Origin: Paramacrobiotus metropolitanus
Lineage: Eukaryota; Tardigrada; Eutardigrada; Parachela; Macrobiotidae
Length of the DNA: 64,000 nt
Reading direction: 5' to 3'
NCBI RefSeq assembly: GCF_019649055.1
Contig: NW_026570229.1
Location: forward strand, 1,550,001 to 1,614,000
Part shown: positions 47,202-58,800 of the stretch, one piece after another
Numbering within the stretch: position 1 is the first letter of the stretch
How the letters are laid out: each line of letters starts with the position of its first letter
Notes under the pieces: model-generated
What the model was told of the DNA's origin: nothing
The model's input: only the letters and a program-made list of their open reading frames with translations
Databases searched by the model: none
Made by a program: the position numbers and the translations under genes

Positions 47202-47902
47202 CGGTTCGGCAGTCGACCAGGAAAGGTATTCCAATGTGACAAATGGTTGGGCCGGTGCATGCGTATTTCAATTAATTACGCACTAGCGTGTAGGTGTTAA
47301 TCACTGAACGCCGTTGGCGCATTGTTGCACCAGAACAATCCTATCGGTTCGGTTTATCGCTGTGGATAACGAATTTGCACGCCGCATTGTTCTTGAAATT
47401 TGATGCCGCATCTGAATGGAATAGAGTAATTAAATAACCCAGTAAAGATATTCAGTACTTGAATCAACTTACCTCCACGGTAATTTTCAGTTTTTCGCAA
47501 CAAAAACTGGAAATATGCGAAACAAGTAAAAGTTATTCAGTAAATACTCATCATGATTTTTTAATAATTTTTATATGTCTTGTTAGCAAAAAAATAAATT
47601 ACAAGAGAACATGTCTTATTTTAGCAGCCAAAAATAAAATTATATTACAGTATTTAGAATGAAATACATATATGATATATCCTATTTTATTGGCAAAAAA
47701 ATTCGTTCACCGATTCGCAGTCAGCAAATTAAATGTTCCATATACGAGCGCAATTACGCCTTATTTGAAATTTATCTACGATTTCAAAAAAGCTCTTAAT
47801 TAAAAAAAAACATCTATACTGAATAAAATTTTATTTACTGTACAACCCTTATGATTTTGGGTTTGCACGTGATCATCTCGCGGCCATGCACACTTGATGG
47901 GT

Positions 47903-47922
47903 CAGCCACTTCACTACGATTT
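47903..47922 (-). repeat. A-box-like SINE fragment
   Basis: The minus strand reads AAATCGTAGTGAAGTGGCTG. About 45 bases on, GCAAACCCAAAATC resembles the B-box-like stretch of the 191-262 copy. Confidence 0.35.
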
Positions 47923-48208
47923 CTTCAGCAAATACTGTTCCAGTAGTTTTCTTATCGTGGCATTCAAAATTTAACCAAGACGGACAGCACACTTCCTCAC
48001 AAATCCACAGTTGACAAATGGCAAACTAACATTCTCTGCACAACGTATGGTAGGTTATCTGCAGTTTTTTTTGCGATAAAAATACCAATCAAAATAAAAA
48101 TAACTATACAAAAACAATTATCAATCCAAAAATAACTATTACCATTTTTTAACATTTCATATGGTTGTAAGAGCCTCGGATGTTTTTGATGCCTATAAGG
48201 CCCTGTAT

Positions 48209-48230
48209 TACCCACTACGCTACAATTTTT
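48209..48230 (-). repeat. A-box-like SINE fragment
   Basis: The minus strand reads AAAAATTGTAGCGTAGTGGG, a diverged copy of the recurring motif. Confidence 0.25.
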
Positions 48231-48796
48231 CTGACAAACTTAGTACATGATAGTACCGTATGTTCTCCAATACTTGTACACAATTTGCAACCAAAAAATG
48301 CCCGTTCAAATAATTATCTTCCACAAATACCAGAAGAACCGGCAAAAATTTGTTCTTCCATTCAAACGATTAAGATTATTAAAATTCCGTTACGATTTTA
48401 AAAAAAAACTTTAAACACCGTACACCACAATGTATACTATACGAAAGAAAAAAAATGCATCTTTTATTTTTATAACTCTCTGTATAGTATGTAAAACATA
48501 AATTTTATAACAAAATCCATGCCTTATAAATGTACATGCCATCTTTTTATAACATTTTGTACAGTAAAACGCCGAAAAAATTTTTAAAATAAACATTTTA
48601 AAAATACATTACTTATTTTTATGACATTTTGTATCAAAAATAAAACACATCTTTTAAAATTACACTCCTTTTTTTATGAGATTTGATACAGTACGCTTTA
48701 TTTTTATAAAAAAATAAACATTCCTTAAAACTCCATGCCTTACTTTTATTGGATTTTGTACAGTAAAACGCCTAAATTTTATAAAAAACAAACATA

Positions 48797-49404
48797 CTTC
48801 GAATGCTGCCTTATATGGGCTCCCCTTATATTACTCTCCCTTATCTGGGCTCCCGGCTAGTTAGCAATACCCGTCAAATTAAATTTGTCGGATTTATAGC
48901 AGAACCCTTTTCTGCTTCTTTCAACCGGATTTACTAGTCAGCACACCAAAGAATTCCGAAATTTCACATCCAAATTATATTTATATATATTATCTATATA
49001 TAGTATTTTCCATTAATTTCAACCGGATTTGCCAATGAACAAACTGAAAAATGCCGAAAGTTCATATCATATTATTTTTTCATGGGGTTCTTAGTGCATT
49101 TAAGCGGGCGACGTTTAGAAAGATTTTGAATTTAGAAAGATTTTGAAAGATTTTGAATTTTAGGAAGATTTTGAATCTGTCGTTGATGCAACCTGAGCAC
49201 TTTGAAACAAACTAAATGCTACAAAAGTACCGGCAAAATAAGTATTTTGAATAAATAAAATTTTCAGTCAGGCATAACACTGATAACAGCTGCAAAAGTG
49301 TGAGTAATAACGTAACCGCCCATGTAGAGGGTTGCTCATATTGCTCGGGAGCCCAGATAAGGGAGAGTAATATAAGGGGAGCCCATATAAGGCAGCATTC
49401 GAAG
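48797..49404. mobile_element. TA-flanked inverted-repeat element (MITE), 608 bp
   Basis: Perfect inverted repeats: 48794-48855 is the exact reverse complement of 49346-49407. Taking TA as the target duplication (48795-48796 and 49405-49406), the element runs CTTCGAATGCTGCC...GGCAGCATTCGAAG with 59-bp arms. There is no coding capacity. TA duplication and length fit a Tc1/mariner-driven MITE. Perfect arms suggest recent activity or gene conversion. Confidence 0.8.
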
Positions 49405-49529
49405 TATCTTTTAAAAATACATACCGTAGTGTTTTAGTATTTCGTACAGTCGTCAGTCAAACATTTTCAACTGGTGTCTGCTTTACCAACTGGTTGCTAT
49501 TCGTGAGAACGTGGACAGATTCGGTTATC

Positions 49530-49550
49530 AGCCATTACACTGCGATTTTT
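49530..49550 (-). repeat. A-box-like SINE fragment
   Basis: The minus strand reads AAAAATCGCAGTGTAATGGC, another copy of the recurring motif. Confidence 0.3.
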
Positions 49551-49837
49551 CCCGGTATTTATTCCGAAACATGCAGGACGTATTTTTCTTCAACACAAAC
49601 TTCCACGCTTTTCAACCAAGAACCGACAAAAAAAATCCTCACTAATTTCACAATTAACAAATTAATTTCCTCCATTCGAACGAGACGAGCATAATGATCA
49701 ATTTAAAGCGCATCACAGGTCCGCAGTTGACCACGTCATTGGCATAGAAAAAACACGAAAGATCTCTATACACAGTGTATATGCACATATTTCTCAAAAA
49801 TATTCCGGCTGAATAATTCCGTAAATTATTTTCCGCA

Positions 49838-52800
49838 TCAGCTTAATTCAAAACCGGCCTCCGACTCAATGGCATAGAGGAGTTTCTCCCGCAGCTTCTT
49901 CTCATCGGGAATATTCGGCAGTTTCAATAAATTCATACACGTACTGGCCGTCGGCAGGCGTTCGCTGTCGTTCACCGGATTAATCGAGAATTTATGCGGT
50001 AAATCCTGCGATTAAAGTAATGCTAATTAATTTAATGACAATAAAAAAAATATTTATTTCGTTTCTTAAAAATGATAGTGCAGTTTACGCGATTTTATAT
50101 GGTTAGAAAGTTATCTGGATTTTCTAAAACTACTCTTGATATAATTAAAATGATAATTAATACTATCACGAAAATAAAACTAATATTTACGCCGTAATTT
50201 GATTTTTAGAAAGGAGATAAATTTAAAAAAATTCGATACGTAATTACAGAGGGTTATTCAGCCAAGTGTGGACACTTGGAAAAAAAATTCCTTATAAATT
50301 TCATTTTAAGAAAAATGATGTCATAAGCATGTCAATACAACGGCTAACTAGTCTGAATGCTTTTTGCAAATTTTGGTGAAAATCCAGCGTAAAATGCTCG
50401 CCATATTGTCTGTTGACCAAAAGACTCCGACTTCTGCCCCTTGACCAGTCAAAATTTGGCTTTTGATCATCTGGCCTTAAACGGATCGTCTGTTTTTGAT
50501 ATCTGGATGGTTTGAATTGTCAAAAACGGCGACCCGAACATTTTTTGTAGCAAAAACGATTTCATATTCTTGCGCGTTCTTGTGGGAGGACGGTTGGAAA
50601 AAACGCAAAAACAGGAAGAGACCCGCAGGAGCCACGCTCATTGCGCGAATTTTTATGCACGGAACTATGGGTATCCTTTTCGTCCCTCCATAAACTAAAA
50701 TTGTAAAGCAAGTCTTTCTCTACCATTTATAATTTTCATTGGTCGAGAAAAACGCTCCCGGGATCAACCCTGGCAGGGACGAAGAAGTCATCCAGAACCA
50801 GAGAGGTGCTCCCGGGAGCACTGCTGAGAAAACAATGATGCTGCTTGCCAATCGAAAAAAACTAGTAATTTCTACTGAAAAATGATTGTTCGAAACCCCT
50901 GATAGGTTTTCAATAGAGTATTGCGAAAACCCAAATTTTATATTAATTTTGAATAAGGGGGATCCATTTCCTATAGCTGAACTGGTCAACTGTTGCCAAC
51001 ATGGTGGGGACAAACTTATTTTTTTCCTGAGCTACAGGATGACGAAATCTTGACTCGGTTGAATTCAGAGTATGACTGGATGTTGTGGCTACCTGATAAA
51101 ATTTTAAAAAAAGTAAAATGAGCTTGCGACGGCTAAGCAGAAATTTTCGAAAAAGTGTCCACACTTGGCTGAATAACCCTCTGTACGTATATTATTTTTG
51201 GCTTCTCGCATGACTGAAAAATACTATCTGCAACTATATTGCATCTTTATTGTACAGTACAACATATCTGGCTAAATTCTGCGGTTTTCTAATCATGCGC
51301 TGCGGTTTTCTGCGGCTAACGTCCGGAAACAGCCCTTACACTACAATTTCTGTCAGAAATCCTGAATTAGTCACCATACTACTATTTTCTTCAAACGCAA
51401 AATTCAACCAGAACAACCGCCAAAAATTTCCGCAGCAGATTTTTAATTTTTCAGTTCTATTTCTTAGGATAATTATTCCTTCAGGCTTGATAGTTTTACT
51501 TGGTTTGTTTTAATGTTTAAAGTCTGGAACGCTTTACTCAATATTTTTTATACTCATATATATATTTATTATACTCACTATTTTTTAGAATGTTTATTAT
51601 GCTTTAATTAGAGCTTATTGTCATGCCCAAGAACAAAAACTGGCGAAGACAAAAAATATGAACGAAAATGCCAATTTTTCAGCGAAATTTCCGTACAAAA
51701 CATATCCCGAAAAATCAAACATAAAATTAACGGGAAGATAATGATAGATGTAGCTGATAAGAATGCTAGAAAAAATAAACAAAACGTGAAGTAATTTTAT
51801 TCTGCGAAATAATCATGAGTTACGAAAAAGTAGATGAAAAAAGTATTTAAAGTAAAAGTAGACAAAGTATTTTAAGTATTTAAAGTAAAGGTAGACGAAG
51901 ATTTTGGAACCAACCTTAAATCCGAGCAGCGGCGGCCGGGAGCAGCTGGTGACGAATTTGAGCAGGCGCCGCTTGGTCGGCTCACTGAACGACGAGACAA
52001 TGCGCCAGAAACTCTGAATGGTCGGGTGCTCGTCATCGTACGGACCTAGCGAAAAATAATACAGTCAGAAACATCAATAACGCTTACAACATAATATTAC
52101 AAAAACTGCAATCCTTGTGTAATAATTATGAATCAAAAAGGAATTGAAAAACCGATTTAATCATAACAATAATTTAACGATGATAAAAAATTAATCAGAA
52201 AAATTTTTAAAACGAATTTAACCATAAAAATAATTTAATGATGATAAAAAATGTATAAGAAAAATTTTAAAAAATTATTTTAACCATAACAATAATTAAT
52301 TATTGATGATAAAAATGAATAAAGAAATTAAGAAACAATTTAATCTTGACATTAATTTACTGATAATAAACACATGAATAAAGCAAAATCAAGAAAAAAC
52401 TAATTTAATGATGATGATAGCAATAATTTACTGATGATCAAAAATGACGAAGACAAGTTAAACTGTTAAACCAATTTGTTTGAAAATTGTCTAGCAAGTG
52501 CGGTCTTTCTGAAAACTTTCGTTATGACAACACCAGAGATGGAGCGAATACTAAAGCCGATGCACTACGATTTCGCAGGTAATTTCATATTGTAGCATAT
52601 TTGGGCAATGACGTACTGGCGTAGTAGGTGTTCTTGCGCCAGTCACTGACGTCGATGGGCTCCTCCGTGCCGGAGATGACCGTCTGCAGTTCCTTGAAGT
52701 TGAAGATCTGCAGCAGCTGGATGGGCACCACGTCGTTGATGCCGTCGCGAAACGCCGCGGTTTGTACACGAATCTACCGATAAAACACACCGATTAACAG

Positions 52801-55800
52801 CGTGCCACACAACGCCTCCAAAACCTTCACGACCTCGCGTAAAAACCCACCCACCATAAATTTATTCAATAAAAAAATATTTTATTGAACTTATTTAAAT
52901 AAATTATTTTCAAACAAGAAACAAACCGACCTTCACATTAAACAGCACAAAAGACGGGAAAAGAACCAAGATTACCGTTAAGCTAAGAAAATACCAGGCT
53001 AAAAAATAAGGTAAAATCCCATACCTGCGCATAAAATATCAGGAAAGACATAAAAATGCCATAAACAATTCCAAAACAGTGCCAACTGTTCTTCACACAT
53101 ATAAAGGAAAAATAAATAAAGGGAAATTTTTACTCTATCAGAACATTTTTTTGCATCGATCTACAATATCATTTCTCAAGTATCTAAACATAATCACGCA
53201 GCGTGCAGTTTAAAAAATGATTTTCTAAAATCGTTACCTCTTTCCGAAAGCAATAAAAATTATTTACAAAAAATATTAATCGAACACCAACGATGTTTTT
53301 TCATAATTTTCTTAGATTTTTCAGTGTGGCAGGCGTCTGTCATTTGACCTGGATTCCTCAAAATTGCCCTTACTCTACGTCTTTCAGTGGTTACATCCAC
53401 TGACCTGTTTGTTCAGCTTGAAATCGGCCATGAGAAACACGTACTCCGTGACGGCGTCCTCCGTCACCGGGATGTTCCGTCCGTTGGGTTTCAGCTCCAC
53501 CTGCTGCGGACCCAGTTCCCCGGCAGCCGCCGTGAAATCCAGATGCAGTTCGCCGACGCCCTGGGCGTTCTGCTTCAGATACAGGAGATTCTTGAACAGC
53601 GTCGAGTCCAGCGATTTCAGATAGTGGATGTCCACGTTCCCGCTGTTCTTCGATAAAAGCTTCTTTAAGAAAAAATCCGCGAAATGCAGCTCGGTCAGGA
53701 GACCCTCGAAGATGGCCTTGCCCAGCAGACGACCCAAGAAGAAGAAATGATCGCGAATACTACGAAAACACAGTCATTACACATGCTCATGTTAATGTTA
53801 ATCGCACTCGACATTCGACAACTGTTGGGATATGAATAAAAATAAAAATGTCAGGTGTACAACATGTACATTTTTCTCAGCAAAATCATCAAGAAAAACA
53901 GCCCAATTTGAAAAAACAATTTAATAGTTACACACCATCCGACAATAAGCTTTATGGGCGATAGTACAGTATTAGCTTGGAATGCTAAAGTCGTTAAGCC
54001 TATTTGCACAGCCACTGCTCTACCATTCACTACGCAATCCATCTAACTTTCAGCAAGAACAAACCAACGACAAGAACATCAGCGATAACTTAACAAACCG
54101 TTTTTCAAAATTCACTGAATTAAAATTATTGTAAATACGCAAAGTAATCGTATCAAAAATCACAATAAATTAATACCAACCGGTGAACACTAAAAATCAT
54201 TCCAAATTGGTAACAAATCAGAATAAGTTAGATTCAATCGGTTAAAAACCAAACCGTACAACTATTTATCAAACTGATTAATTAATTTCTTAAAAAACAA
54301 CTAAATTTTTTTTATATTAAGTAATAGATTTCTTTTAATGTATTTATTGTGCAATATTTTTTAACTCAGCTGTTATTGTTAATATATGCGGAAAAGGGAC
54401 GACGACGTACTTTTCGCGCGGATGACAGATGGCCGCATCGGGATTAGGATAAATATCCCCCTCCTCGTTGGCGCGGAAGAAGGCCCGATTAGCGTCAAAC
54501 CCGGCCTTCAGCGTCTGGTTCATAAACTCCCGAAACAGCCCGCCGCCGTCCACGCCGGCCTCCTCCAGCCCGGCCATATTGTGGAACACCACGCGGATCC
54601 CTTTCCGCATATCCGTCACCACGTTGGAATGCAGGTCTTCAAAGGCGTCCTCGTAGATGCGATCGCGGTGCACTTTGACCGTCAACATGGCGTCCGGGCG
54701 CAGAAAGTCCAGCTCGGAGCGGACGGCCATCTTGGAGGATTTCAGATGGAGGTAGAGGAGGTGCAGGCGCTGCTGGAAGGGCAGGAGACAGGGGAGTTGG
54801 TCCAGGACGAGACTCAGACGGATCTCCTCCCACGACGCGCCCTGGAACACCATCACATCGCGGATCCTGTCCAATTACATAAAAAGAAAATCGGATTAAA
54901 ATTGTGAACACTGCGCTCGACTGCGGAAACAGCAAAATAAACATTTCCAGTACGCAATTTTCTGTTATCATTTTACGAAATTTCCAACTTTCTAATTATT
55001 CAAAATAATCACATTACAACCGCGAAGAATAATTCACAATTATCAGTTTTACACTTTTAGGGCAAAAAATTTTATCTGCAGTTAGCACGTTCTCACAATT
55101 GCAAAATTTGCGCTGATATGAATTATGAATCTCAGAAGTTGCAATCTAAAGCCATGGTACCTTTTAAAATGCCACTGCACTACGCTGGCCGTCAAGTTGC
55201 TAATCCATCCAAAATACGAATACGTACAAGACTACAAACTTCAAAATAAACAAATTTACTATGTTCGCGTAATGTAAATTATTATTTGAAATACAGATAA
55301 TATTTTCAATATTATTATTATTATTATCTGAAATACAGATAATATTTTCAATATTATTATTATTATTATTTGAAATACAGATAATATTTTCAATATTATC
55401 ATACGGAAGGGAGTGCACACGCTCTGAAAGCATCAGCGGTTTATCTTATTGTTTTCGTTAAAAATTAATAAAAAAAATTCAGGGAGATTCAGGCAGATTT
55501 TTGAGATCAAACTAACACAAACTCAAGTTAAATATTGCGTAAAAATCTTACGAATGTTAGGAATAAGCAACGTACGAGCATCCACCGTCAACAAATTTTC
55601 TACCTACGAAAACACCCCAAGAACAGTTGCATACTACCAGAAAAATCGTAGTGCAGTGGTGTGTGCATGTCGCAGCAAACGCTATGGTAACACAGTACAA
55701 TAAATTCACAGATTTCCCCCATTATACTGAAGCGATTAATCCAATTTTTCCCCCCGAAATCATTATCCCAATAATTCCCCACAAACATTCCTACCATACG

Positions 55801-58800
55801 AGCACAAACCGGCGCGGAGTTTTTCCGCCACATACTGTTTAAAGGGATTGGCCTTCTGAAAGACATCCACGACCATCTTGCTGGAGTTGGCGCGGCGGCA
55901 TCTCTCCGCTAAACCGCTGAGCCGCGGACTGGTCCACACGCCCTCCGGACAGAAGGCGCGGCGGGCGTCGCGATCGTGCAGCTCCTTGATTAGTCCGACG
56001 AGGGCCAGGAACAACCGGGCCATCAGACCGGCGAATTCCCCGTCCACCGCTTGCCACTGCACGCCACCGATGGAGTACGCCACGAAGACCATCTCGGCGG
56101 CCACGTCACGCGCCATCGACGCCATCTCCACCACTTCGTCCACGGAGAACTCGAAGCTGGTCACGGGTTTGCCGGTTATCTGTTAAATGCGGAAATGTGT
56201 TCCCATCAAGCAGCAGAAAATCCCGCATCACAAAAAATAATAGTTTGCAAAATTAGTTAAATAACGTACAATCATTGATAATTTGTAAATAAAATATAAT
56301 TACTGCCATCACAAATAACCCGGAAAACCACATAAATTTAAAAAATATATTTTTTTCGAAAAACAATATATTTAAAATATATATTAATTTAAAAAATATA
56401 TATATAAAAATATATATATTGATAATTAACATAAAATAATGGTTTATTGCCATCACAAATAATACTTTTATTTTATACAATATAACCATAATTCTGAAGA
56501 CAGCAGCATCCCTTAGACATCAAACGGAATGAAAACAAATAATTGTGGAAATAAGTAACCACATTTATTTGGAAAAAAACATGAAATGTTTTATAATCCC
56601 AACTAAAATAATATTATTCGACGCAGATTGAAGGACACTAAGAAATTAATTAAAAATCAAAGAGAAACAACGCAAGCAAAAACATTGGTTGAGAAAATCA
56701 GAAAGAAATACTGAATCAATTATAAATTGATATTTTTCCTGCAAAATTAACAGAAAACCAAAGATTGCCTACCTCGCGAATTTCATTATTCCGACTGCGG
56801 GAGAACTCATCATCGTACACGGTGCCCAGCGATAAGAGCAGTAGCCGGCAGAATACTGCGTACATCTTGACCCAGCTGCGGCAGGCGGCAAAATGGCCGG
56901 GATTGCCGAGATGGCGCAGCATATCGGCCAGATTGTACTGGCGAATGAGATTCCATAATGCGCGCAGGAAGGGTGCATTAAAAGAGAACTTGAAGAACAG
57001 ACTGCTGATCACCATGTGCTCCGGCGTCTCCTCCATCAGCAACCCGATACAGATGCCCGCCGCGCTCTCCACACACGCCATATTGTCCACCTAACACCAC
57101 CCGGTATATATTCGCAGAACAGAAGCATACACCAAATATTGTAAGTATTCGAGATACCATAATATTATCAAACAGTTTAATAATATTATGGAGATACTTA
57201 AAAAAATAAATTTTCTCAGCAAATCCTCACATCCAAATTTTTATTTTTTAAAACCTTACATCAAAATTTTTATGTTTTTAAAATCAGACATACAGATTTT
57301 TATTTCTTTAAAACTCTACATTAAAGTTTTCGTTTCTAAAAGCTAACATACAAATTTTTATTATTTAAACTCTTATATATAGATTCTTAATCTTTTAAAA
57401 CTCTACAACAGAGTGACTGTTTTTCGTTATTGGGTGAACACAAAATGGAAACACTGTTCAGAAGTCGGATGGTTAGTTCCATATTTAATTGGTTATCGTA
57501 GTGTACTGGCGGAAAAATGGCGCAAAAAAAACTAGAACAGAGAATAATACCGTTTCCTTCAGTAACCAGGTCTCAAAACTGATTATCGTGCAAACTATTT
57601 TTTTTCCTCCATGCCAGAAAAAAAAAGAAATTAACCTGCTGATCGGACACTTCATTGCTTATCATAACAACTTTTATTCTGAAAACAGTGTCACCAAGTG
57701 ACGGCATTTGAATTTTTAATTACTCGGGTTGCAATGTCGGCAGTTCGGCTTCGAAATCATTATTACAATCCGAAGACGATTTAAAATAATATAATTTTCT
57801 ATTTTTCCGCACATCATCTAATTAATGTTCTATAAATGCTAAAGCTGAAATTCCAAGATGGCAAAATTCTGTCAGCACTGCTATATAAAAATAAGAAAAT
57901 AAAAACTACAATTTAAATTTAATAATTGTAAAACCGAAGGACGTACCGCCAGACAGGCCATAATACACGCCACAAACCCGGGCAACTCGATAATCTCGTC
58001 AATTTCCCGGCGCACCGCCTTCTCCAACGGCGACATGGCCTCCAGCTGCATCTCCCGCTTCTCCATCTCCATCTCCTCGTCGCTATCGTCCTCGTCGGCG
58101 GCGGACGCCGTGCTGCCGGTGAAATGGATGGGATCGTCCTTGTGGTGGTCGCGGCTGAACTTCCCCATCAGCGCCAACTCCAGCACGCGCAGCAACGCCG
58201 CCGGACGCTGGACGGTCAACACCGGCGACCAGCCGGAAATCACGATCAACAGCGCGAAGGACAGCCACAACGTGGGATGAACATGCGGACCTGTTTAAAT
58301 TATCACATTAAGAGCACAGATTCTCTTAATTACTGAAATAAAACCGGCAATGTTTCAATAATTTCACGAAATATACAATTCCTAATTATTTTCTGTCGCA
58401 GTTAGCCAAATTTTTCATAATTAATTTTTTTCGCCGATGTTTCAAAATAATATGAATTTTTACGCCATTTTTATAATTATCAGAATGTGTACTCATCTGT
58501 ATGTGATCGGAAACAGAACGTACACCCTAAAAAATACCATTTCAAATAAATATTTCAAATAAAATTTCAAACCCCTTTCAAATAAATTTCAAATAAAATA
58601 AATCTTTTTTCAAAGTTTTCCAATAAAATTATAAATCCATGGAAAGCTATCAAATGCAAAATAACAAAAGCGTATCGAAAAATAAACGATCAGTATAAAT
58701 AAATATCTTTTAAAAATAATAAACTATGATCCAACAATTCTAGCTGAATATTAACACTGTAAACTGTAAAGTCTTCAAAGAAACTGTACGTCTGTGCGCA

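Larger units (their letters stand above)
47166..49837. other. Spacer between cluster gene 6 and UBE3C
   Basis: About 2.7 kb without a supported gene. It includes the gene 6 promoter, a TA-flanked inverted-repeat element (48797-49404), three SINE-like fragments and three diverged tandem units near 48530-48790 (each with TTTTTATRACATTTTGTAC and AAAACGCC words). The right end should hold the UBE3C 3' UTR. Confidence 0.5.

Noticed and set aside
54386-54907. 173-codon plus-strand open frame opposite UBE3C exon 9
   Set aside because: It is the antisense shadow of a GC-rich HECT exon.
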